From contig OU612065.1 of assembly GCA_914767715.1 (NCBI GenBank), positions 27,714,001 through 27,778,000 on the forward strand: a stretch of DNA of 64,000 bases. Reading direction: 5' to 3'. The notes beneath the pieces are model-generated. The model was given only the letters and a program-made list of their open reading frames with translations, did not search any database and was not told the DNA's origin. Numbering within the stretch: the stretch's first letter is position 1; every line of letters begins with the position of its first letter. The position numbers were made by a program, and so were the translations under genes. This stretch comes from Membranipora membranacea (lineage: Eukaryota; Bryozoa; Gymnolaemata; Cheilostomatida; Membraniporidae). Of this stretch, positions 25,801 through 37,800 are shown piece by piece.

Positions 25801-28800
25801 CTACATATATAATCTGGTGGAGAGTAACTTCCCACAGGTGGTAGGATTGGTGTGCAGTGACCCCATACTATACGGAGATTACCGAACAGCCCTAGAGGAC
25901 TCTGAACCAAGAATCTATGAGGATATCATTGACTATGATAACGCAAAAGCTCTGTTCATGGAGGTAAGTTAGTCGATAAGAGTGATCCATCTGATTGATC
26001 TTTATTTGTCCATAAAATTTAAGTTAGTTAAGAAAATGCAATGATTCCTAAAACAACTTGAACATAAAGGATTCCATCTGAATTTAATAGGGCATGTGAA
26101 TGTGTATCCAACAATCACGAATATTGTCTCGTAATGCTTATAGGTTCAGGCCAAGACACTATCACACTAGCTTTTTCAACTTCTTGTTACAACAGTAATT
26201 TTATTTGTAAGACCTGATTGAGAGCTATCGGCGGCATGATTTATGTATAGAAGATACAACTGAATTCAAATTTCGATTAATTCCTAGTGCGCTCTGATCA
26301 ATATTAATGTACATAGACTAACTGGGTCTTCCGGAGACTTCCAGAATGAATTTTGTTTACTAATTTTGTAACAACAGCAACATACATACTGGATGCATTT
26401 TGTTAGCCGAACATGTCAGCGCAATATAATATAAGGAACATCCTCAATAGATAAGTCTGAAATATTACCTGTTTGTTGCAGCAGATTTATGATGACTACT
26501 TTTCCTTCTTGTAACCCATCATAGATACTAGAAGATTATGCGGAGCAGCATGGACCGTCTCGACTTGTGATGTTTGAGGATGCATTAGAACACCTGACTA
26601 GAATACACAGAATACTCAGAATGGAACAAGGTCATGCTCTACTAGTGGGCTTGGGCGGAGGTGGAAAACAATCACTCACAAAGGTGAGCCTTAAATATTG
26701 TCAGTCATAGCTGGCTAAAGTATGCTGATGTTCATATTCATCTATAGGGAAAAACTGTATGTCTATGATTTTTGCAAATGATGTGTTATCATGAAAATAT
26801 TATATGCACATGACAGTGCCCTTGCCATATATTTGACAGCTTGCGGCACACACAGCGGGCTGCTCTCTGTTCAGTATATGTCTGTCTCGTGGTTATAACG
26901 AGAATAGTCTGAGAGAAGATCTGAAGGTTTTATACAATAGGCTCGGATCAGAGAGGAAAGAAATAGTATTCCTCTTCACCGATCAGCATGTGGCTGAGGA
27001 AGGATTCCTCGAGCTCATCAATAACATGCTAACCTCGGGTAAACTAAAAACATACATGTACATTCTACTGATATTTGTCTTACCAATGCATGCACATTGG
27101 AGCGGCCTATTCTCCAATCAGCTTGTCCCAACTTTACCCAAGAGACTATGATATCATTGGCTCATTCATCAATAATTACCATAGACTTGATATAATTAAA
27201 TATATGGTAGCCAGGAGGGTGGGATATACCTCCCACCCTTCCTTATGGTAGTTACACCATGTTCATTGCAAGCTTTATTTGTGCAATCGATGGTTGACAA
27301 GTCTATATCTATTAAGTCTATGTTGACAACAGATACACTTGAGTGGCTTGGCTTGGCTTGTGCATGATGAGATGACAGGACCCCCCACCACCAACATGTT
27401 GTCAAACAAAACCTGAGATGATACCTCCTGGGTGGCCTTTATAGCAGTGTCTTATTTATCATGATCAGCTTTCTCCAACGACCAATCAGATTCAATGTTG
27501 ATAAGATTTGTATAGTAGTTTGTTATACGATACAGGGATGGTACCAGCTCTATACTCAGATGATGAGAAGGATGCTATAATCTCCTCTATAAGACAAGAG
27601 GCGCTCAGCCACGACTGTAGCCCAGCTAAGGATGAACTTTGGCACTACTTTGTCAGGAAATGTTCCAGTAACCTTCACATAGTACTATGTATGTCTCCTG
27701 TTGGTGAAACTCTCAGAACAAGATGCCGTAACTTCCCTGGTCTAGTCAACAATACAAGTATTGGTGAGAATTTTATCATATTATGTGAAATTTAGTAAAG
27801 TCTGTAATTGTCTTGCTGATTTACATAAGTTGTAACATAATATCCTGACTCTTCTGTTGGTTGTAGATTGGTTTTTCCCATGGCCACATCAGGCGTTAGA
27901 GGCTGTAGCTGGAGTATTCATCTCTGATGATAACCCGCTGGTACCGGCTAAAATCAGAGAGGACATAATAGACCATGTGGTAGATGTTCATCTTTCTGTA
28001 GGGGAGTACAGTGCACTGTTCTCCAGAAAGTGGAGAAGAATAAACTACTCTACACCAAAGAACTTCCTAGACTTTATAGACAGATATCTGGGATTACTAG
28101 AGGATAAAGATAAATTTATCCTAAGTCAGGTAAGCTCCTCCTAAAAGACGGACTCACAAACTAATCTGAAGTTGAGCTATCATAATTGTTGAAGTTTCAA
28201 TATGCACCTTCACACACACTACCAATTTGCACAGCTCACATCCATGCTAAGTATCTAATCATGGAATCATAATATATGTGTATTTTTTGTAGTGCGATAG
28301 GCTGAGTGGAGGAATGTCGAAGATTGCTGAAGCCAGAATTCAACTTGATGAATTGAATGAGAAATTAGTCATTCAGAAAACTGCTGTGGCTGAGAAGTCA
28401 GCGAGTTGTGATGCCCTTCTCAAAACCATCGCCATCGGAACTAAACAGGCTCAAGATAAAAAGGTATATATTAAAAATGTTTTGTTGCTAAAGTATATCT
28501 ATTAGTTCCCAGTTTAGAGTATATTAGAATGAGCAATGCCCTCCGATTGGTTGCTTTCAATCAATTGGCTCTATCACTGTATACTTCATATTGCAGCGTT
28601 TGCTACTCAATGCCAGGTGTTGGTGTCGTTGTATGTGTTATTGTTCGGGCCACAGCACTCGCTGTGTATCTACTGCATCTACACTAGATATCATAGCATG
28701 GATTTGAGCTCACCAATCTATTGGCGCTATGAAACATTGTCACTAAGTGCTGATATAATCAATCCAAATCAGTAGTTGAGAAGTTGAGCCGATCAATTAG

Positions 28801-31800
28801 CACTGGGGTATTCATGGGAAGAACTGGTCATTGCTTTGATAAAAGGAGTTTTTCAGCGGAGAATAACATGTTTGTAACAAGTAAAACGGTCTATACCTAT
28901 AGCATCGTTATTTTTACCTTTGTAAAATCCCACAATATCAGGATCCTCACGGAGAGCTGTATCATTAACTGATATAATGTTATGTTGTTGTCGTTGTTGT
29001 TACCTAGGTGATAGCGTTACAGAAAGGTAAAGAGATCGAAGATCAGAGTAAGATTATTGAGAAGGAGAAGAAGGAGGCAGAGGAGGCGCTGACTGAAGCG
29101 ATGCCGGCCCTCGAGGCAGCTCAGCTCGCTCTGGAGGACCTTGATAAGACAGATGTATCTGAGATCAGATCATTTGCTAAACCTCCTAAATCTGTTCAGA
29201 TTGTGTGCGAATGTATCGTAGTTTTCAGAGGCATCAAGGAGGTTAGCTGGAAGTCAGCTAAGCAGATGATGTCTGATCCAATGTTCCTCAGAAGCCTGAC
29301 TACCATGGATGTGGATAACATCTCACAGAAACAAGTGGCAGCTGTCAGGAGTAAGTAACATGAAACAAATAACGCAAAGTGTGATGATTAACAACAACGG
29401 TGCTTGGGTCATAACTTCAAAGTTTGCATCAATCTGACACAATCTAGGATGTGTTCTTTTTTAAACTGCAAACATCTTAAAATTATCCACTCTTGTAGCT
29501 CTGATGACGGAGGGGTCACTGAACTTAGATGAGATGAAAGCTATAAGCCGAGCTGGATACGGACTACTCAAGTTTGTGGAGGCTGTGATGCAGTACTGTG
29601 CTGTGGCTAAAGAAGTCAAGCCCAAACGAGATAAGGTAGCCGCACACATGTAATTTGATGAAAATATAGTGTCACCCCTAGCCAAATAGATTGTAGTAAA
29701 GGAAGAGACCTTTGAAATCTAAAGATTATAAACCAATTTTGACTTGAACAAATTATTACTGATATGAACCATGTGAACACCATGAAACGATAATAAATTA
29801 AAAAGTTAATGTGAAATGTTGGAAACAGCTGCCTGAAATGATGAATGATATAGTATTGATTGTTCTCTATTGTTGTTCCAACCAGGTGGCAAGACTAGAG
29901 AAAATGTTTTATATGGCTAAACGAGATTTAGAAAGACTCAACAATGAAGTAGCTAGCCTGGAGGAACAGTTACAAGCATTGGCCAAGCAGTATGAGGCGG
30001 CCATGACAGATAGAATGGCTCTACAATCTGAGGCTGAGTTAATGGAGAGGCGAGCGATCGCAGCTGGTAGGTGTCACATCAGGCATTACTCTTCTGTAAC
30101 ATGGTTATACGATCTACTGTAATATGGTATGCTCAAGGTAGATACTAGACACTACATTTGTCTTGGAGAATGCAGTTATTGGCAAGGTCTAAACTAGTTA
30201 AAGCACTCACACTTTTTGCGGGTTTGCTGGAATTGGCATACTACATCCTCACCATGCCAATACCAATAACTCCGGCAAAGTCTGAGTGCTTAGAATGCGG
30301 TGCAAATAATTGCACCTTTTCCATGTGTATGCTTGTTTTGACACATAGATAAACTGATTAATGGTCTTGGATCTGAGAACATACGCTGGATGAACGAGTT
30401 TGAAGAACTGAAGCGTAAGAGGGTTCAGCTTCTTGGTGATTGTCTGCTAGGTGCCGGATTTCTGTGTTACATCGGAGCTTTCAGCTGGGATTTCAGGTTT
30501 GTCTGATATAACGAAGCAGGAGTACCAGGAGTCTGCGCGTCCTTTTTCAACATGAGTTTTTGCTAAAGTGATAAACATACAACTGCCCATGATAGCTTTT
30601 AATGTGTCTAGAAATTTCATTTGTTTGAGCCTGAGAAAGAATTGCTCTATCCTAGCATTCTTTTCCCCTCCCTGGTCCTCCGTGTCTCGTTCTGAAAGGT
30701 AAATTGTCTTATCTAAATTAAATCACTTATTTTTCAGAAATGAGCACAGCTATAAATCTAGAGAAAACAGTTTTGCTAAGGACTTTAACCCAATGCAACC
30801 ATGTTAGATGCAGGAACCTTAACCAATAGACCTTTTTAGCCTGCATAACAAACTGTGCAATCATTTGAAAACGAATATTTTGTTCTATGGATTTATAGTC
30901 CGAATAGATTAAAGAAAGTCTGGACTGAAGACTGTAACAATGATTGAATGGGGTAACCCGGTGATATTCTTGTGTGCTCGACTACATGTTCAGGGCCTTA
31001 CAGACCAATAATGTCTAACTGGATTTGAATTACTCTTTAACTGATGTTCTATAGAGATGTGATGGTGTACAGAGACTGGAGAAATAACATAATTAAGTTA
31101 AATATACCAATGAGTGATCCGTTCAGATTAGAGGAGTTACTGACTAATGATGTTGAGGTGAGTAAGTGGACTAGCGAGGGATTACCACCAGATGAGCTCT
31201 CTATACAGAACGGTATACTAACTACACAGTGTAGTAGATTTCCACTGTGTATCGACCCGCAGGAACAAGCCATTAATTGGATCAAGAAAAGAGAAGAGAA
31301 ACACAATCTCAAGGTAGGTCTTAGCACTGTGATTTGTACCGTTCCACTATTATCTGCTTTCTGAGTTTCTTAAGCAGATCTTATTGCCCTGCCTTATGAA
31401 GAGCTGATTGTTATGTAAAGTTGACACGTCAGTTTCAGCTATAGCATTTCTGCACATTATTTTCAAGGTGGCAACATTCAGTGATGCAGATTTCCTGAAG
31501 CAGCTGGAGTTGGCCATCAAATACGGATTCCCCTTTCTATTCAAAGATGTTGACGAGTACATAGACCCTGTCATTGAGAACGTGATTGAGAAAAATATCA
31601 AAGGTATATTATTAGTTTGGTCAGCCTTCCTGTTTGCCTCTCAGGCTCAAATAATCCTTTGTTACTCAGATTTCTATTCTCCTCATCGTCTATACTATAT
31701 CTATATTTGTTTATCACAGTATGTGATCATTCAGCCAGCTTATGGTCGAATCTATCTACTTTATATTTAACCTTGACATAGATGCCACCCCCTTCAACCC

Positions 31801-34800
31801 CCTTCATTATTTCACTCTACACTGACTTTAACTGTGTACAGGTCAGCAGGGCAGACAGTTTGTCTTACTCGGCGATAAGGAGGTGGATTATGATCCAAGC
31901 TTTCGTCTCTATCTCGTATCTAAACTTTCCAATCCTAAATTCACTCCTACTCACTTCATCAAATCCTCTATCATCAACTATACGGTCACCCTCAAGGTAA
32001 ATATCACTACCAGTCCTTGTAGCATCTTTGTTGGAGTTCAGAACTGGTTGTAATGTAGATGTAACATCTAAGATGTAACATCCCCAATCAATGGAACGCT
32101 ATAGTGACAAAATAACAGTAATGAAGAAGTATAGTACCAAGGAAAGTGGAGCTTAGAACTGAACTTAATTTTTTGGCTGTTAATTGAAGCATCAAACAGT
32201 TTATCGTACTGATATGACCCTGGACAAGACAATATTGCTGCATAGCACTTTCATATCAGAATACAGACCCTGTTACGTACCTTTATCACTCATCAGTGAA
32301 TAATAAAAAGTTTCTGGGTTCTGTAGCTGCTGTGTTATATATAGTACTTCATGATATGTAGGGTCTGGAAGATCAGCTCTTATCAGTCATAGTAGGATAT
32401 GAGCGTAAGGATATAGAAGAACAGAGAGAGAGACTTATACAGGAGACAAGTGATAATAAAAAACTACTCAAAGATCTAGAAGATGCCTTACTCCGAGAGC
32501 TGGCTACCTCTACTGGTAACATGCTCGATAACGTGGAACTTATACAAACACTAGAGGATACTAAATCTAAAGCTCATGAGGTACAGCAACAACAAAGTTT
32601 TCTCAATAATAACCGCTCATACTGGCCACTCCAACACCATTAACCCAGATGAGAAAGTAAGCCGAAGGGCAATAAATTGAATAACCATGGCCTCATAATC
32701 GGATAGTTGTAGTTTGATATCGATTGTTGAAAGTACTAAACAAATGACAAATTGAAATATTGATCTAAATATTATATTAATCTGATTAAAAATTGTTGGC
32801 CTCCTCTCACTCTTGAGGTAAACTTCCTGAAATATTAAGGTAGATGGTCTGTCGGATATCACAATCAGGTTTTATAATGTTTAACTGTAGGTGACAGAAA
32901 AGCTAGCCTTAGGTGCAGTGACAGCTCAAGACATTGATAAGTTGAGGGACGGGTACAGACCTGCTGCTAAACAAGGAGCCATCCTATTCTTTGTGTTGTC
33001 TGACTTGGCCAGTGTCAACAGTATGTATCAGTATTCCCTGGGCACATACCTTGAGGTGTTTGCTCACTCACTAAGGAGAAGTCAGCCTCACTCTTATCTA
33101 CCTAAAAGACTGGCCTTCATCAAAGAGACGCTGACTTTCAATGTGTACAACTATGGATGTACTGGTTCGTCTATAATGCATCTCTGTCTCACATTGTGTC
33201 CTATCATAAAAGATTTAAACTTTATAACTAATATAGGTGCTTTTAGTATGTATTTGTCATATCACGGTACAGTGATCTCATATGGTGCACATTATTATTT
33301 GAGATCATGTTGCAGAACCGATGTATGTTTCAACAAATGAATGAATGATGTTCTAACCTGGAACTTAAGTTTCCATAGATTTCAAAAATTGACAAAACTC
33401 CCTCTACTAAAAGTTGTATGTGGTGTATTTCTCTGCTTGTAGGGATATTTGAGAGGCACAAGCTTCTTTTCTCTCTCCAAATCGCTATCAAAGTTCAGCA
33501 GAATGCCGGTGATGTCAAGCAATCTGAAATTGATTTCTTCGTCAAGGTGTGGGATATTTTCAATTTCTCGCAGACATGTTCTGACCTATTAAAAATGAGA
33601 GTGTTATGGACCTCATTAAATCTAACATCTCATGCTTGATGACGTTCTGCATACTTTTTTACCCAGGGTAACATAGCACTGGCCGGAGTAGCAGGTAAGC
33701 CATTTGATTGGCTATCAGATAAAGCTTGGCTAGACTGTGCGAAGCTTTCTAAGCTGCCTAAGTTTGAACAGCTGATTGAGGCTATGACTGACCATGCCTC
33801 TCTGTGGAAGGCATGGATACAGAGCGACTCGCCCGAGGAGACAAGTTATCCCCCTCCGTATGGAGACAGGAGCGTGTTGCTACCTTTCCAGAGACTACTT
33901 CTCCTCAGGTAGACCACTAGACAAATATCCAGTGATATGTTTTGCCAAGTTGCTAAGATTAATCAAAACTCCTACATTGGCTCGAATACCCCAAGAACCT
34001 CATATCATTGTAAATTATTATCAATCTAATTAAATCATCCAAACATCAATCAGGGTGTTAGAATTTTAAACCAATACAACAGTATCACTTAGCTGCTTTA
34101 TTTGATACTCATCCTATCCCTCATCCTATCGTCTTCATGATTGGAGTGAGTTTTCTTTTTCAATATTCAACAGCAATTTTATTTGTAGATGTTTTAGAGT
34201 AGATCGTGTATACCGAGCTATAAATCTATATGTCATGGCGGTTATGGGCGAGAGATTTGTCACACCTCCAATTATCAGCTTTGATCTGATTTATGAACAG
34301 AGTAGCCCATTCTCTCCGATTGTCTTTATCCTTTCACCGGGATCAGACCCCGCCTCTGATCTTGTTAAGCTCGCCGAAAATATGAATTTTGGCAGCAACA
34401 AAGTGAAGTTTCTATCGATGGGTCAGGGACAGGATAAGGTGAGCATGCACTATTCCTTGTTCATAGGATAGCCAATGAGTTATCTACCCTTTGTAATAAA
34501 AACGATAACCCCTGTTAATTTAATCTCTGTCTACTGTGGTTGATAATTCATATCTGGATGAATATTACATATATCTGCAGGGTTGGATGAATAATGTAAG
34601 TGAGTATATCTGTTTGTAGCATGCTATGGGTCTTCTGGAGACAGCTATACAGAGAGGACAATGGCTTATGCTACAAAACTGTCATCTGCTTGTTAGCTGG
34701 CTGTCAGAGTTAGAAAAAGTTTTGGAGAAGCTTACAAAACCTCACCCAGACTTCAGGCTGTGGCTCACAACAGAGCCCATTGCTTCTTTCCCTATCGGCA

Positions 34801-37800
34801 TTCTGCAGAGAAGTTATAAGGTCACTACACTTTTTCCATTTATTTCCATTTATAGATAATGCTACCAAAATAAAAAAAATATTACAACGACCGCAGTTCA
34901 GAGTTATTAAAAGAAGATCATGAACGCGATAAATTAAGTATACCAAACAAGCTCCATCAATACATTATGTTGAGTTTTTGCTCCCATGTTGTAGGTTGTG
35001 ACTGAACCTCCCAATGGTCTAAAGCTCAATCTAAGAGGCACCTTCCACCGAATATCTCTGAACACATACACAGATTGCTCTCACCCTGCCTTCCCCTCAC
35101 TGGTATTCGTGCTCGCCTTCCTGCACGCTGTGTTACAGGAGAGACGAAAGTTTGGTAAGATTGGCTGGAATGTGAGGTACGACTTCAACGAGTCAGACTT
35201 CTCTGTGTGTTTAGTTATACTAAAGACATACATGAACAAGTCTGATGGCCTGGGAGACAAGAAGATACCGTGGCCTAGTCTCAAGTATCTCATTGGTGAG
35301 GTGAGTCATCTCCCCCTCCCCCTCCCCCCACTACATAAACACCACAACAAAATTCGTCTATCCACTCTATGTTGACATACATTCGTTTCCTGAAAGCCTT
35401 GTACCCTTTTCTGATAAATTATTTTTTTACAATCTTAAGTTAATTACAATATTAATGTCTATTTGTTATGCACCAGGTAATGTATGGAGGTCGAGCTATC
35501 GATAGTTTTGACAGGCGGATACTGAATACTTATGTAGATGAATACTTCGGGGATTTCCTGTTTGATTCATTCCAACCGTTCTTCTTCTATCGTGATGATG
35601 ATGTAGAGTATTATATACCAGAGAGTAACAACACTAAAGACTCATATGTCGGTAGGTTCTACTCTCTCTAAAGCTAGGAGTGGAGGCCTTAATGGTCTTT
35701 TACTATTATTGTTACTATCCCCATTATTAGGGGTTTATGTCTGTTTTTCCGATACATGGTTACTGACGGGCAGTCTTGATGATAATAAATGCACTGTATA
35801 TAATATTGACAGAGTATATAGAGAGTTTACCTTTGGCTAACTCTCCTCGGGTATTTGGACTACATGCTAACGCTGAGATAGGATATTATACAAAGGCTGC
35901 TAGAGATATCTGGTCTCATCTTGTTGAACTCCAGCCTCAAACTGGTGAGTACAGGACTGAGATCTGGATCGCTTATCCTCACCCAAATCTTGTGCCTCAG
36001 TTCCTCAATGCTATGAAGTGCCCTGTCTTGGTTTGTTATTTATGGTTGACCCACAATCTAGAAGAGCTACCTCACTGATACCTGCATACACCATTCAGAT
36101 AGGAACGCATCTCACAACAATAAAGCCAAGCAATATCATCTAGAGATGTTGTATCTGTTGTTCATAGAGTGAAACCACTAAGTATACAGTACTGATCCAA
36201 AGTCAGATTAACGTATACGGAGTATATAATATATGTAGGATATATGTATATATGTATAATGTATGTATGTTATACACAGGAGGAGATGAAATCGGGCCAA
36301 GTAGAGAAGAGATTATAGATAAGATAGCTGTAGATATACTCAGTAAGATACCAGCTCCATTTGATCTCGATACGATCAAGAAGAATTACGGCATCAATAT
36401 AACACCTACTACCGTAGTATTACTGCAGGAACTAGAGAGATTTAATAAACTTATCATCAAGATGAGCTCTTCCCTAAACCTTCTTGGTCGTGTGAGTACA
36501 TGAACTTATATTCCTGTTTATTGCATTGCATGAAAATGTTAACAAGTCTGATAATGGTGTAACACCTGCTACATTCGATTTGATGCTGTTGCTGTTCCAA
36601 TCTAGCCTAATCACGCGGTCACAAATCAAAAAAGGGACAGCATGACAAGGCGTGTCAGTTCATATGATTAAATTTTCCAGTTCAGATGTGGATGAGGCTA
36701 ATTCTAATTTCTTTTGAGGATAGTATCAAAGCATGATTATTTATTGACACAGGCTCTAGCAGGCGAGGTCGGGATGAGCAGTGATTTGGATGAAATATCT
36801 AAGAGCTTGTTTAACGGAACTCTGCCGTATGTATGGCAGAAGCTGGCCCCTGCTACTCTCAAGTCTCTTGGTAACTGGATGTCTCACTTCATCGGCCGAC
36901 ATAAGCAATATAAAACCTGGGTCAGTCTTCACTGTCTTATAGTCATTCAACCACTGCCATCAATTTTTCTGAGCGCTCTTATAATACATTTTATGAACAT
37001 AGTATTGCTCTAAGTTAGAATGATGTAATTTGAAAATATATGTCTTTGTCTAAACAGACTAACAAGTCAATCAAAATGAGGCACCTGAAAGCTCTGATTG
37101 CCTTCGAAATTAGCATTGTGTATGCCCTCCATATCTCTTATAAGAAATATTATGATATTGATAATAATGATTGTTACACTCTTGTAGGTAGAGAATGCTG
37201 AACCTAAAGTGATGTGGTTATCAGGTCTACACATACCTGAATCTTATCTTACAGCTTTAGTACAGGCTACTTGTCGTAAAAACGGCTGGCCTCTCGATAA
37301 ATCTACACTTTATACTACAGTCACTCATTACACTGACCCTGAAGATGTAAACGAACATAGCGGTCAAGGTATTCACTCTCCTCTCACTTTCACTCTCTTC
37401 TCTTCCTCTCAATGAAACATGGAGTTATCTTACTAAAAACATTTTGGTTTTGTTGAAAGACTGACACAAACTTATATCTGCGTGGTCATTAGATTTTAGA
37501 AAATTTAAATCTGTGTGTCTAGGAGTTGTCCTCCCATACTGGCCATTGATTGTTTTACAGGATGTTTTGTGAGTGGATTATTTCTGGAAGGCGGAGGATG
37601 GGATATAAAGAAAGGCTGTATAATACATCAGAGGCCAAAACAGCTAACCTTCCCACTACCTGTAATGAAGGTCATACCAGTAGAATCTCACAGGCTCAAG
37701 CTTCAGGTATATTTCTTCAGCGTGGCTCATATCAACTTAGTACAAGTTCATAGTAATTTGTACTTGTCTCAGTCACATTGTATAATATCAATAGCGCATA

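Noticed and set aside
30170-30300. Partial hairpin TTGGCAT...ATGCCAA with AAGCACTCA...TGAGTGCTT in a DNAH10 intron.
   Set aside because: Arms pair only in patches, clearly weaker than the other hairpins; not enough to call an element.
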